A DNA stretch of 64,000 bases from Margaritifera margaritifera (GCA_029931535.1 JAQPZY010001689.1:2198501-2262500); one strand, 5' to 3'; shown: positions 1-11,785, numbered from the stretch's first letter. Numbers and translations: made by a program. The notes: generated from the letters alone by a model not told the origin.

Positions 1-204
1 TGGTGGTGAACGTCGATGTAGACATTGAAGGTTTAGAAGTCATGGATCGGGAAGATCTCTTTTTTTTTCGGTTTGGCTAAAGAAGTTTGATACATTTGTG
101 TCAGGTGTTTTAACTCAACCAAAATGTCTTGTAATAGACTGACCGTTTACTTTTCGCTCTCTTCCTTCTACCCACTGTTCAATGTTTTCCTCTTCTCTTC
201 TTGC

Positions 205-210
205 TTTATT
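205..210 (-). promoter_or_regulatory. possible poly-A signal AATAAA
   Basis: On the minus strand this reads AATAAA, about 130 bases downstream of the stop codon of the candidate terminal exon at 340-592. The spacing suits a short 3' UTR. AT-rich DNA gives such hexamers by chance, so it is only supporting evidence. Confidence 0.25.
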
Positions 211-217
211 TTTCCTC

Positions 218-244
218 TTGTTGTTGTTGTTGTTGTTGTTGTTG
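218..244. repeat. (GTT)n microsatellite
   Basis: About nine uninterrupted GTT units. On the minus strand they would lie in the 3' UTR of the candidate exon at 340-592. Confidence 0.9.
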
Positions 245-339
245 AACAAATACTTCTGCTTCTTCTTTCTAATGTTGCAAAAACTCTCCAACTCTTCCTT
301 CTGTTTTCTTTTTTTCTGAAATCATCATAGACTGATAAA

Positions 340-592
340 TTATGGAGAAGGAGGTGAAGGTGGTACTACTGGTAATATTTCTTGCGAAGAAGATAAGTAA
401 TCGCACAAAGTCAAATTGAAATCATCCTCTTCTGGAAGAATACTTGCTACAGCAGCAGTAGTAGTAGTCGTACTATCACTCAGGATATAAAAAGTATCCT
501 CCACTGCAGGTACACCCCAATACATCGTCTTCATTTCAACCATAGGTATTGTACTTGAACTCTTCAACAATGGTATATTGTAGGAACGCTCT
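340..592 (-). CDS. candidate terminal exon of an unrecognised protein
   Basis: I do not recognise this protein. The minus-strand frame is open for about 85 codons and ends in TAA. Its composition looks coding: a short Thr run (TTTTTAA), an acidic stretch (PEEDDFNLTLCDYL), a Ser cluster, then a Pro/Ser C terminus (PPSPPSP). The upstream end abuts a TA microsatellite, where 'tatatgcaag' or 'gcaagag' could act as a splice acceptor, so the segment may be a last exon rather than a complete gene. A poly-A hexamer lies about 130 bases downstream. The acidic, Ser/Pro-rich tail would fit a disordered regulatory region, but that is inference. It could also be a chance ORF; no partner exon is visible because the window ends just beyond its 3' side. 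Confidence 0.3.

Positions 593-595
<3 letters not shown>

Positions 596-653
<58 letters not shown>
596..653. repeat. (TA)n microsatellite
   Basis: About 29 uninterrupted TA units. Confidence 0.95.
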
Positions 654-655
<2 letters not shown>

Positions 656-802
656 AAGGTGATGTCATGCGTCCACCGTATTCTGACTGAAAGATATACA
701 ACACGTTCTGACTGAATTAAGTTACACTTATTGTGATTGGTGGAACCTTCCGATCCGTTTCGATCCGGTCCATGACTATATAGAGAGCATTGGCCTACTG
801 TG

Positions 803-1255
803 TCATCTCATTCGCGACAAATTGTCAATATACTTTGATTCATTCATCCCTGTAACACCGATGAGAGCTGATCGTGTGAGAAGGTGAGCCAGCGGACACC
901 GACGATAGTAGATTGTGTGAGGTGGGCTAGCCGTGTGAAGACTGCCGACAAGCCAATTTACAGTTTGCCGCCATATCAAACAGCGACAATGGGAGAGACA
1001 GGGACACGAAACCAGTAACTCACCCATCGCGTCTATTGCAAACCCTGGAGTAAAGACACTGGGTATGTCTGACCAGTTAACCCGAAACAGGTCCCAGTAG
1101 CCTCTGGCTGGAGTAGCTGCGGCGAAGCCGGTGAGGAGATCCGAACAGTGATATGTACTCACAAGAGCGGAACTGCACGAAGCGGGTGGTCTGAGACGAC
1201 CGGCTACCTTAGGATGAACGATGAAGGGTTTTAAATCCGGCTCCCGAAAACCCAT
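803..1255 (-). other. GC-richer block with a 150-codon open frame
   Basis: This stretch is clearly richer in G+C than its surroundings and stays open for 150 codons on the minus strand, the longest non-repetitive open frame in the window. I recognise no domain, signal peptide or motif, and stop codons are rarer simply because the DNA is GC-richer. It may be an exon, a CpG-rich regulatory segment or an old insertion. No confident splice sites were identified. Confidence 0.2.
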
Positions 1256-1902
1256 TTTCAGCTATAACTTATAAAATTGCCTAATTCAATTGGTGAAAGT
1301 CTAAGACTACAAACAATTGACGTAATCAGTACGTCCCCATACCTGATTATGATCACGAAAACAAAAATAATAGGCAACTTTTGCCTCAGATTGATACATT
1401 TATTCGGACTATTATGTACGCTTAGTACCAAACTTTATAAACTATATGGTAGGAAAATTAAGCAACTATTGAATAGGATTTATGCAGCTTGTGCATTTTG
1501 GCAAATAGGGAGTGCCCTAATATATGAAACTGGGCATAATATGAAAAAACGTAAGTAAGCCCAAATTAAATAGTGCGCAAAAGAGCACATATGTCTAGTC
1601 GTAAATGTCAATTGACGAGAAACTACTTTAAGTCAAAAAAGTAAGTAAGTACAGTGTAATCTGTTCTCAAGACAACCCGAAAAGATATGGGTAAAAGTGG
1701 AACAATCGACCATCATTTCGAGGCTGCTGTTCAATCCAGACTTCCTGGTATATGTCAAAACATTGTGGGCCATTACCATGATCACCGACACAGGTATTTG
1801 GAAGAGACAAATCTATGTGGAAAGGCAAGGATGCCCAAAGCGTGTCTTAGTGCATGGACAGGTTGTGAGGAAACGCTTGGGAAGAAGAACTGCGAAGCGG
1901 TG

Positions 1903-1971
1903 TGACATATGTGACACGGTGTGACATATGTGACACGGTGTGACATATGTGACACGGTGTGACATATGTTA
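1903..1971. repeat. 19-bp minisatellite
   Basis: About 3.5 near-perfect copies of a 19-bp unit containing 'gtgacatatgtgacacgg'. Confidence 0.9.
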
Positions 1972-2119
1972 ACCCTCTTCAGCTAACAAACCCAACTGCC
2001 TTTTTCAGAGCCACCCATATCTCTTCAAAAGAGATATACTTCTCAAATCATTGCCACTAGATGTGTTTTATGTCTGTTTGTTTGTATAAGTATATGTCTA
2101 TCTCTATGTATGTTCTCAA

Positions 2120-2435
2120 CCAACTAAAACTTAAAACCCCTTTTGTGTGATAATAGTGTGTATACAAACACTACTACCCTTTGCCTTGGCGAGGTTTGAT
2201 AGTATGTTTTTGTGTATGTACGTATAAACACTCCTGCCCTCTTGTGTGTGATAGTATGTTTGTGTGATTTCATCCCCCTTTCTTTACATCCTACCCTTTT
2301 CGTCGTTGATAGTAGGTGTTGGGTTTTGGTCACTACACACGGTGTGTTGGATAGCAATCAAAAAGTGGGTGTTGGATAGTAATAAAGAAATGGTGTTAGA
2401 TAGTAATAAAAAAGTGGTGTGTTGGACAGTATCTA
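2120..2435. repeat. degenerate short tandem repeats
   Basis: From 2120 to about 2340 there are diverged copies of a roughly 60-bp unit (gatagtatgtttgtgtg). From about 2340 to 2435 there are four copies of a shorter unit containing 'gtgttggatagtaataa'. Both are eroded. Confidence 0.5.
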
Positions 2436-2767
2436 AAATATTTAACGTTACATTTCCCGTTTGTCACAATAAATATTTCAACATGGCGGCGTAATGTCAA
2501 ATTTCAGTAGACACCCTAAGCGTCATATTTGTAAAAAAAAAATGTATAGAGACCAACGGGAAATCTCATGTTAGAAATTAACATTACATTTCCCGTAGAC
2601 AGCCATATAGTCCCACAATGTAAAGGTACGGTGTAATGTTATTTCCCGTAGATACCCCAAGTATCCCCTTCGAGGTCAACAACGTCTATCAATGTAACAA
2701 TGTATACAATGTACAATGTAACAATGTATACAATCTGCCTCAATGTTAAATTCCCAGAGAAAATTAA

Positions 2768-2983
2768 ATTACTTTACATTGTACAAATTTAGCCTGGCTC
2801 ACAAATGCATTCCAGGGTTTTTTGAAGTATAGCTGTCCTATATGTTGAAAATAGACAATGGTTATCAATATTTGGGCAACATGGTCAGTAATCAACATAC
2901 GGGGCAGTGGCCATTCTGCTATGTGTCTGCAAATTCTGGAATGCATTTGTGAACCAGGCTGAATGTGAACAATGTAAAGTAAT
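2768..2983. mobile_element. MITE-like element with ~50-bp terminal inverted repeats
   Basis: The left end (ATTACTTTACATTGT..., then AGCCTGGCTCACAAATGC) is matched in reverse complement by the right end (ATTACTTTACATTGT..., then AGCCTGGTTCACAAATGC). The inverted repeats are about 50 bp with few mismatches and enclose about 115 bp of unique sequence. Size, TIRs and lack of coding fit a non-autonomous DNA transposon. I see no clear target-site duplication, so the superfamily is not assigned. Confidence 0.65.
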
Positions 2984-4640
2984 GCATTTTATTTTTAATT
3001 CATGAATGAATAAAAAAAGAAAAATGTATCATAAATAGTGGCAATAAATTCCCTGCTCAGTGCTGTGCTTGATATTTAGACTGATTTTAAATAAATATTT
3101 TTCTTGGAGGTCATCTGACTGTTTCCAATTTGATCATTCCTATACACAAAATGAATATCTTTGAAAAACTGGAGCCAGATGCATCCAAGCGATGAATCTC
3201 CACAGAAAAATCGATCGACAGGCCGATTAAAACAACATTAAGCTCTTGGGAGAATATCAGTCTAGTCAAGCAAACTGCGAGAATGATTTAGGGAAAATAG
3301 AATTTGAAGCTTGTTCGGAAACGTATTGAGTACGTTGATTCCACCAATATCGCATGCGTTTGGCAAGTTGAGGAGGAGGCGTGGTGGGCCAGCATTGTGA
3401 ATCAGTATTATTTTTTATCTGACTTGCAACCAATCAAATGAAGCCTGGGGCGGCCGCAAAATCGAATATGGCATGGTACCAAAAGAGAAAACATGGCACA
3501 AAGGCTGTTTTTTAATCAGTTCATACAACAAGGATTGTCATATTCTTTATTAGTCCAGTATTTAAGAAACAATCCACGCGTGGATTCATATGAAGATATT
3601 TTTATATTCTAACCGGGTTTGCCTGATATTCCAGAGGGAAAAAAAATCGCTCTTGATTAATACTTTTTTTATGTCATGTTCCAATATTAACCATACAAAG
3701 GTCGAGAAGAATGCCAGCAAATACAAAAATGGTAAAATTATTTATAATTAAAAGCATATTCTATATCAATCGGAACATCCTCATCTCTTACCGATGCAAA
3801 CATATTTACTTCGACTCTCTGAAAAAAGGATGTCTTGTTCGAGGTTGCTTCCGGAAAAGACTAACGACATTACGAGTGATTCTATATTTATGTTATATTT
3901 ATGTACAAGCTGAATCAACAGATTTAAGACGAGATAGATCGCATGGATATATATATATAATTTTTTCTTTTTTTTTTTCTTTCTGTGTGATAATTGCTTG
4001 CTGACACAACGACAACGAATTGACCTGACAGATTCTAATGGATTCAAAGATTACAAAGCTCTGCGCTTCCTCCTACCCCCTAGCTTCAGACTAGAATATA
4101 ACAAGTCTCTCAGCTGTGGAAAGCCTCCGAATTTCATCTTTTCTTCACATTCATTTAATTTATTCTACCTAGGGAAGCATCTTCATCGTTGCGTTGATTG
4201 ATTATAAAGGAAAATATAAACTGAAACTAAACAGTTCACACACGAAATTTATTTTTTTAAAGTAGACAATTCCGTTTAATGGAGAAGAATACGAAACAAT
4301 ATAATTTTATCAATATATAAAATCATTAATGGCAATATTTTCCCTTCAAAGTTCCAGTGTAACATGTATTAGTTCCCCAGAGGTTGCTGGACAAAGAAAG
4401 AGATGCAATACTGAGACCCTTATGACATTACAAAGACGCTCATTCACATAAGAAGTTCTAGTAGTGTGAAACTCATCAGGATGCACGCAGGTATAAAAAG
4501 CATTGTTTGGGCATCATGATAATTTGAATATCGCTTAAGTTTATGATCCCCCATCAGCAGCAGAGTGATGGACACCAATGCAGCTAAAACAAAAGAGCCA
4601 TCCTGAGATGACACATCCTCCGCTTATATATAAAAGCATA
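2984..4640. other. unassigned AT-rich DNA
   Basis: No gene, known repeat or tandem array recognised. The segment includes a short TA run near 3950 and a T-rich tract near 3965. Confidence 0.5.
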
Positions 4641-4643
4641 TTG

Positions 4644-5348
4644 AATGTACTACCGTATAGGCCAGTACTCTCAATTGTATCCTACTTATGATCCATGAAT
4701 GTACTACCGTATAGGCCACAGTGCTCTCAATTGTATCCTACTTATGAACCATGAATGTACTACCGTATAGGCCACAGTACTCTCAATTGTATCCTGCTTA
4801 TGATCCATGAATGTACTACCGTATAGGCTAGTACTCTCAATTGTATCCTACTTATGATCCATGAATGTACTACCGTATAGGCCACAGTACTCTCAATTCT
4901 ATCCTACTTATGATCCATAAATGTACTACCGTATAGGCCAGTACTCTCAATTGTATCCTACTTATGATCCATGAATGTACCGTATAGGTCACAGTACTCT
5001 CAATTGTATCCTACTTATGATCCATGAATGTACCGTATAGGCCAGTACTCTCAATTGTATCCTACTTATGATCCATGAATGTACTACCGTATAGGCCAGT
5101 ACTCTCAATTGTATCCTACTTATGATCCATGAATGTACCGTATAGGTCACAGTACTCTCAGTTGTATCCTACTTATGATCCATGAATGTACCGTATAGGC
5201 CACAGTACTCTCAATTGTATCCAACTTATGATCCATGAATGTACTACCGTATAGGCCACAGTACTGTCAATTGTATCCTACTTATGATCCATGAATGTAC
5301 TACCGTATAGGTCACAGTACTCTCAATTGTATCCTACTTATGATCCAA
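4644..5348. repeat. 52-56-bp minisatellite, 13 copies
   Basis: Thirteen copies of a unit carrying 'gtactaccgtatagg', 'actctcaattgtatcc' and 'tacttatgatccatga'. Length variants differ by presence of 'cta' before 'ccgtatagg' and of 'ca' in 'ggccacagtact', so units of several lengths are intermixed. Confidence 0.95.
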
Positions 5349-5582
5349 TACTCCTAATTTATATACTACTTATTTTACACTTTGTTTCTACGGTAACATA
5401 AACATATTGCATGAGGAAAATTCTAAATATTTAAAGGCACCTGTATGTAACTTGCATGACATGTGTACGAGGTTTGGTTGGAATACCTTGAATGGTTTGA
5501 GAGTTATGCTCCGGAAAAGAAAATGTTTTTGGTTAGAAACAAAGACATAGCGATAGTAAAATCCCCCATCCCATCCCCGTAT

Positions 5583-5685
5583 TGCACATCGTAACTCCCC
5601 GTATTACACATCGTAATTGCTCATATTACACATCGTAATTCCCCGTATTACACATCGTAATTCCCCGTATTACATATCGTAATCG
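5583..5685. repeat. ~22-bp minisatellite, 5 copies
   Basis: Five copies of a unit like 'cccgtattacacatcgtaat', slightly diverged. Confidence 0.85.
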
Positions 5686-5867
5686 GGGATAAAAAGGAGC
5701 AAGATGCTGAACGTTTGGTCATAGTGATTTACTTCAGATAGGGTGCTACTAAGAATACATGTATATATAAAGTTTCATTGCTGTGCCGTCGAGTTCAACC
5801 GAAATTGGGATCTTAATCTGAACAACATTGTCATTGGAGGGTGAACTGTAGGTCAAAGCAGCCTGAT

Positions 5868-6122
5868 GTAGAAACAGTGGTACTGAACTCCTCAGGATGA
5901 TCACAGACAATAGAAACAGTGGTATTGAACTCCTCAGGATGATCACAGACAATAGAAACAGTGGTATTGAACTCCTCAGGATGATCACAGACAATAGAAA
6001 CAGTGGTATTGAACTCCTCAGGATGATCACAGACAATAGAAACAGTGGTATTGAACTCCTCAGGATGATCACAGACAATAGAAACAGTGGTATTGAACTC
6101 CTCAGGATGATCACAGACAATA
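5868..6122. repeat. 42-bp minisatellite, 6 copies
   Basis: Six nearly identical 42-bp copies (agaaacagtggtattgaac, ctcctcaggatgatcacag). The period is divisible by three, which creates repetitive ORFs on both strands; these are not taken as genes. Confidence 0.95.
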
Positions 6123-6820
6123 CATGTCTTGACTGCATAGGGACAATATAATAGAAAACCGCTGACTATTGATGAACAGTGGAGAACAGATTGATCATTG
6201 ACGATATTGAGTCGTAACTCAGATAATACATTTGAATGTAGGGGTGACATACTATCTTCAACATTAATATGGTACGAGGAACAGATCCTTTTATTAGAGG
6301 GAAGTACCCTATTTCGGATGAAAAACTAGCACTTCAGGTTATGTTTATCACAAAGGTATTCTTGTAAAAGAAAAAGGATATGTTAGACCCAAGTTCACAA
6401 TTATGAACTATTTGGTATTTACATCTGATTCTAGTTAATATACTGAACACGCGCTAATACAAACTGCTGCCGTTAAATAAAGGCTTGAACACTCGTTGAT
6501 CAGACATGACACTTCCTTGGTGTTGTAATCTCTTTGCAACAGAGGCATGATTTTCGTACGATATAATTTTTGGACGTAATGAACAGAATTTACCCACCTT
6601 GAGCATTGAGTATATAGTACAGTCCTCGCCTCCGCTACAGGAAATAGTCCATATTTTTCGGGGGGTTTTTTTTCTCAGACAAAAAGCCACAGCAGGTCCA
6701 TAAGTGCTCTTATAGGTTCATTTAGCAAATTAACACAATTAATCAAGACGTACAGTGAATTGTGTCACCAGACCCGGAATGATACATTTGCTCTTTTAGT
6801 TAAAAATTCCTGGGTGAAAA
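6123..6820. other. unassigned DNA
   Basis: No recognisable gene or repeat family. Confidence 0.4.
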
Positions 6821-6999
6821 CAGGGCCTGATTAAGGCCTTTAGTGGCCCTAAGCACTGAAAAGATTATGGTCCCCCCTCCTGCCCCCCCCCCCATGTAAT
6901 TTTAAAAACACCCTGTAATTTCTCTTCTTTTTTTGTGCCCCTGCTTTACTGGTGGACCTAAGCACTTTCTTAGTCTGCCTATTGGTTAATCCAGCACTG
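6821..6999. mobile_element. hAT-type non-autonomous transposon
   Basis: A 179-bp element beginning CAGGGCCTGATTAAGG and ending, in reverse complement, CAGTGCTGGATTAACC. Both ends continue into a shared 'CCTAAGCAC' block. It is flanked by a perfect 8-bp duplication GGTGAAAA (6813-6820 and 7000-7007). Terminal CAG, the 'GGATTAA' ends and 8-bp duplications are hallmarks of hAT elements. No transposase is encoded. The intact duplication suggests a fairly recent insertion. Confidence 0.85.
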
Positions 7000-7012
7000 G
7001 GTGAAAACCTAA

Positions 7013-7320
7013 CATTCCAGTAACACTTGGATTCATAGAGATGACAGTGCCAATATAGACCACTACACACGCCAATACTTGTCAGCACGTGCCCAGCATA
7101 ATTACGTTTAACAGATGATCAAAACCTGCCAGGGTCATGGTTCCATTTCCGGGTCATCAAACATAGTTTGTAACCATATCTCACACTGACGTTACATGTG
7201 CACCTCCACCACACTGCTTTAGAACAAATTCAAAATGTATCTCAAAATAAAGAATGACTCTTTCCCAATTATCCCGTGGTAAACATCAGTTCCTGTCATG
7301 AATATTTCACGATGAAAGGC
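7013..7320. repeat. dispersed repeat, copy 1
   Basis: Similar over about 300 bp to 10675-10975. Shared blocks include 'gtcagcacgtgccc', 'cagggtcatggttccatt' and 'catagtttgtaaccatat'. This copy holds one instance of the 35-bp unit that is expanded about tenfold at 10359-10708. No ORF or TIR is seen, so its class is unknown. Confidence 0.8.
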
Positions 7321-7439
7321 ACAACCAAACAAAGCCTCTAAATCTGGATTTTAACTTCTTAGCTGGGTACTAACCCTGAAACGTTTTAATCTGGTCGATC
7401 CCTGTCAGAGTCATGAAATGCATCCAGTTACACTGATAC

Positions 7440-8289
7440 CATGCCATAACAATATATTACCAATGAGAAATAAAAAGGGAAATTTTTAATAAAGTCAGTC
7501 CATAAATTCTACAGTTACACACCAAAATTTCTTCTTACCCAATGTTGAAAAATTACTGTTTCAATGTCGGCTACATACATGAGAGCACAGTATTTCAAAT
7601 TGCAACAGAAAAGTTATATATTTGACACAATCTGAAATATGAAATGAAGCCTAGTTTCCAAGTCTTTTAAAAAGATTAATAAATAGGGGTCGTTTAAATT
7701 TTTCATTAAATTTTAACTGAAAATTTGAATTGTAAAGGTGTATTCTGAAATCCTTTAAAAATGTAACTTGACAAAAGCTGTGTAAGAAGTAACTAATATA
7801 AGTCACCTACACATCTGCTAGCAAAAATCCGCACAGAGTGCACAAATTTTGTACTAGATCTGCCAGCATAGATCCTGCACACACAGTGCACAAATAGTTT
7901 ACAAGAGCTAAGTTGTAAAATGGAAACTGTAATCGTGCCCCGCCATCCATCCACCCCCACGCACACTTATGACTTTATTTTGCTGATTACTGGTCACATT
8001 GATCGGTATCGTCGATGACTGAATTTAGAAAGATCAAGAGCTTCTAAATTACAAAATTGTGCCTAACACATGTAAGCTTTTCCCTATGCTAATAAACATG
8101 GGGCTGGAAACCCTTCACCAGTACATAAAGTTTTGATCTGTTACCATGAAAGTTGAAAAAAATAAAACCCTACACACTTCAAGAAGGGTCATGTTCCTTA
8201 TGTAATTAAAGCACGTTGATACAAGTTAAAACTCAGGAGAAGATCTTCACAAGCTGTCAAAATGACTTGTGAAACAATTAATGATCATA
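7440..8289. other. unassigned AT-rich DNA
   Basis: No gene or repeat recognised. A short imperfect internal duplication (gcacagagtgcacaaatt / cacacagtgcacaaatag) lies near 7832-7895. Confidence 0.4.
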
Positions 8290-9400
8290 AGTAGATCATA
8301 GTGGCTGTGTGTGAAAACAAATTGTGTACGACAGGAGCTTGGCTTAAAGGAAAAGGACATGATGTTGCATGCCCTAATAGTCATGCAGATAGTACTGTGA
8401 ATATTTCATATGTAGCACCTCACTCTGAAATTGGGACACAGATTGAGCTTCAATAAGTTCTAGTTAAATTTGTGACTACAGACGGTGATGCAAAAAATCA
8501 GCTCTTGGATTTAAAAAGCATATAAATCATTGTATCCCATGTGGCAAGTTTAACCGTTTCGCAGATCCGACTAATTTGGGAAAGTCCCAGTTTAAGAAAT
8601 GTAAATCAGCCATATTCAGTGATGTGATATTTCCCGATGCTTTAACTAGAGAAAGTAAGAAGCAGGTACAAAAAGTCCAAATCAAGACGTTAAGGACCGC
8701 TGCAGCATAGTATTATGAAATGTAATGGAAGAAAATGCAGGCAATTTACAAGTAATCAAGTTGATGTTACCCAAAGTTCTAGCTGCAACAATGCGTTGCT
8801 ATGACAGCGACTGCTCCGATACCGGAGATACTCTATGATCTCTGGTGGCGGTCACAGAAATAAATGGTGGCTCAATTCCAAATTTCTCGATTCAAACAAA
8901 ATCTCCAATATGCAAAATTAATGACAATGGCAAAGCAATTACAACAAGAACACCTGAAGATGAACTTAAGTGAAAGTGCTTTAATGACAAGCAATTACAA
9001 CAAGAAATCCTGAAGATGAACTTAAGTGAAAGTGCTTTAATGACAATGAGACTTTACACTACCACACAAAATTGTGAGGCTGTGCACAGATCACTAGGTG
9101 TGTTTTTTTAAATGTCAACTACTCCAGGAACTTTGAAGGGAGATGTGCAGCAACTATTCATAGAATTGGGTACATCTGTGGTAAAAAAAAAAAAAGAAAG
9201 TTGGACAATTTGGGTACCAGCCCCTATAAAAAAAAAATTGAGGTCCTTGGATCAAATTGAGAACAACAAATCCGAATATCACAAACAATACTTTGCCAGA
9301 CCAGAAGACAGGCGCCACACTCCCAAAAGACAGGGCAACATAATATAAGCCCATAACAAGTACAGAAAATTAGATAAAGCAAGGAAATCAAGGAAAGGTG
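8290..9400 (+). pseudogene. Mutator-like transposase remnant
   Basis: Broken plus-strand frames resemble Mutator-type (MULE) transposases of marine invertebrates. Readable blocks in order are LKGKGHDVACPNSHAD, VTTDGDAKN, FADPTNLGKSQFKKCKSAIF, then VLAATMRCYDSDCS, then TTTQNCEAVHRSLG, and finally a basic block NNKSEYHKQYFARPEDRR at about 9265-9318. The order and spacing fit one transposase, but several frameshifts and stops (for example TAA near 9109) make it inactive. A 53-bp direct duplication at about 8945-9050 disrupts the frame. No TIRs were found. The family call rests on remembered motif similarity and is less certain than the reading frames. Confidence 0.6.
8940..9052. repeat. 53-bp tandem duplication inside the transposase remnant
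   Basis: Two copies of a block containing 'ctgaagatgaacttaagtg' and 'aaagtgctttaatgacaa', lying in the coding part of the Mutator-like remnant. Confidence 0.85.
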
Positions 9401-9469
9401 AATTAGATATGCCAATGTAAAATGAGCAACACCAATATGCCTCAAACTGACTGAAATAGTTGGTTGAGA

Positions 9470-9502
9470 AAAACAACAACAACAACAGCAACAGCAACAA
9501 CC
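9470..9502. repeat. (CAA)n microsatellite
   Basis: Interrupted CAA/CAG units. Confidence 0.85.
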
Positions 9503-9659
9503 CAAGTACCGCGGGGCTATCTGTAGCATGTGTCATATATTGTTACGTTTACTACCACCGCCTGATGAAATGCATGGAGGGATCGAAATACATCGGGTGT
9601 TTTAAACATAAATATATAACAGCACAAATAAAAGAAAACTTACAGCACAAATAAGATAA

Positions 9660-10358
9660 ATATGTTTCTGAATTCTTCATTACTGGTACATTCTAAATTC
9701 AAGCATGCATTTTGGATTTATACCATGGCCAAAACATTTCTTTTCACTAAGACAAGATGCTTTCCAAACATCAATGAGATGTACTGATACATAAGCTATT
9801 ATGGCACAGATAGTTGCATTCCCGAGATTGGGGTATATCTAAATTCTTTTCTTTTTTTTTCTTTTTTTTAAATAATGCAAGCAATTATGTGTACACGTTT
9901 CTTTTTCCACTGTTGTGTATTAGGACCTTTGTATGAAAATAAGCCATATTTCCCATTTTGTGTTTGGCCACCAATCCCAATGCGGCATTGCCAATTGGAG
10001 CCATGACAAAATGCTCATTAAGTTTCAATGTAAGATTTTTTTTAAAAACAACAAAACCACATTATTGATTATTTTCTACCAACACAGATCAAACATAGGC
10101 CCACATCTTTAAAATAAAAGAATTTAGAAATTTACAATTTGTCAGAAATTTAAACAAAACATTTAAAATCAAAGTTGAAACTTGCAAATTATTCTGTGTA
10201 TTTTCATTGCTATAAGGAACAAATGTGTAAAATTTCATGTATGTGTGAGAAGTACTGTTGATAATATATATCTAACTTTTAACAAGGGTTGCATCTGTCA
10301 GGAGTCAGACCACCATTGATTTTTCTATATATTATATGCATATATTTCGGACCAATTT
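9660..10358. other. unassigned AT-rich DNA
   Basis: Contains a T-rich tract near 9848-9870. No gene or repeat recognised. Confidence 0.4.
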
Positions 10359-10708
10359 TATAGTCACACTAGCATTCCTAGGGATGACAAGATTATAGTC
10401 ACTCTAGGACTCCTAGGGATGACAACATTATAGTCACACTATGATTCCTAGGGATGACAAGATTATAGTCACACTTCGATTCCTAGAGATGACAACATTA
10501 TAGTCACACTAGGATTCCTAGGGATGACAACATTATAGTCAAACTAGGATTCCTAGGGATGACAACATTATAGTCACACTGGGATTCCTAGGGATGACAA
10601 CATTATAGTCACACTAGGATTCCTATGGATGACAACATTATAGTCTCACTAGGATTCCTAGGGATGACAACATTATAGTCACACTAGGATTCCTAAGGAT
10701 GACAATGC
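10359..10708. repeat. 35-bp minisatellite, ~10 copies
   Basis: About ten copies of a unit containing 'tatagtcacactaggattcc' and 'ctagggatgacaacat'. The array sits on the left edge of the dispersed repeat at 10675-10975. The equivalent edge in copy 1 (7013-7060) holds a single unit. Confidence 0.95.
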
Positions 10709-10975
10709 TAGTATAGACCATTACACACACCAAGACTAGTCAGCACGTGCCCGGCATAATTACATTTAACAGCTGATCAAAACCTACCAGGGTCATGGTT
10801 CCATTTCCGGGTCAATCAAAACATAGTTTGTAACCATATCTCACACTGACTTTACATGTGCACTTCCACCACACTATTTTCACAACCACAATGAAATGCA
10901 TCTGAAAATAAAGAATGATTCTTTCCCAGTTATTCCTTCGTACAATAAAAAAGTTTCCGTCAGGAATATGAAAGC
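10675..10975. repeat. dispersed repeat, copy 2
   Basis: Homologous to 7013-7320, in the same orientation. Unlike copy 1 it is bordered by expanded arrays on both sides (35-bp on the left, 37-bp on the right). Confidence 0.8.
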
Positions 10976-10987
10976 CTGAGATATGAA

Positions 10988-11325
10988 CTACTGACCCTGA
11001 ATCCCTGATCCATTTCTACCTTGTTATTTGACCCTGAATCCCTGATCCATTTCTACCTTGTTATTTGACCCTAAATCCCTGATCCATTTCTTCCTTGTTA
11101 TTTGACCCTGAATCCCTGATCCATTTCTTCCTTGTTATTTGACCCTGATCCCTGATCCATTTCTACCTTGTTATTTGACCCTGAATCCCTGATCCATTTC
11201 TACCTTGTTATTTGACCCTGAATCCCTGATCCATTTCTACCTTGTTATTTGACCCTGAATCCCTGATCCATTTCTACCTTGTTATTTGACCCTGAATCCC
11301 TGATCCATTTCTACGTTGTTATTTT
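10988..11325. repeat. 37-bp minisatellite, 9 copies
   Basis: Nine copies of 'gaccctgaatccctgatcc' plus 'atttctaccttgttattt', with one shortened unit near 11142-11165. Confidence 0.95.
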
Positions 11326-11659
11326 CAAGAGTCCACAATTGGCTTCTGCGTCGTATTGGGGGCACTGTTGTTTTGATTTTGTGTTCAAACATGGCAAGGT
11401 CTTGCCTTAAAACACACAGCAAATATCAAATTAAGATGGACAAAGAAAGATGACACGAAATGACATCGGAGGATATTTGATTCGAAGAACATGGATAGAA
11501 ATGTACACCTTGTATAGTGCATTCAACAACAGGTAAAGAAAAAAGTTCAGCATAATGAAAATACAAACATACTAAATCTTAGCAGCACCATAGAGTATCG
11601 ATATCACTGGTTCGTTAGAGATTTGTAAGTTTGTGATCAAGACTGCAAAGTTTCTCTGA

Positions 11660-11785
11660 TTCCCTGAAGGGCTGCAATGTTAATACATATCACTGGTTGT
11701 ATTCCCTGAAGGGCGGCAATGTTAATACATATCACTGGTTGTATTCCCTGAATGGCGGCAATGTTAATACATATCACTGGTTGTA
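11660..11785. repeat. 42-bp minisatellite, 3 copies
   Basis: Three copies containing 'attccctgaagggcggcaat' and 'gttaatacatatcactgg'. Confidence 0.9.

Noticed and set aside
803..1255. 150-codon ORF as a definite gene
   Set aside because: No domain, start context or splice evidence; explained by local high G+C. Kept only as an unassigned block.
4644..5348. Regular repeats that could suggest a CRISPR array
   Set aside because: Units are contiguous and diverge along their whole length, with no constant repeat plus unique spacer pattern and no cas genes. The genome is clearly eukaryotic.
5749..6250. Long ORFs on both strands over the 42-bp repeat
   Set aside because: They arise because the period is divisible by three; the non-repeat flanks of these frames have no coding features.
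9555..9605. Second hammerhead-like core, CTGATGA ... GAAATACATCGGG
   Set aside because: Both core motifs are present, but the 16 bases between them give no more than two pairs, so no functional fold is supported. It may be a Penelope-like tail remnant, but no coding part lies near.
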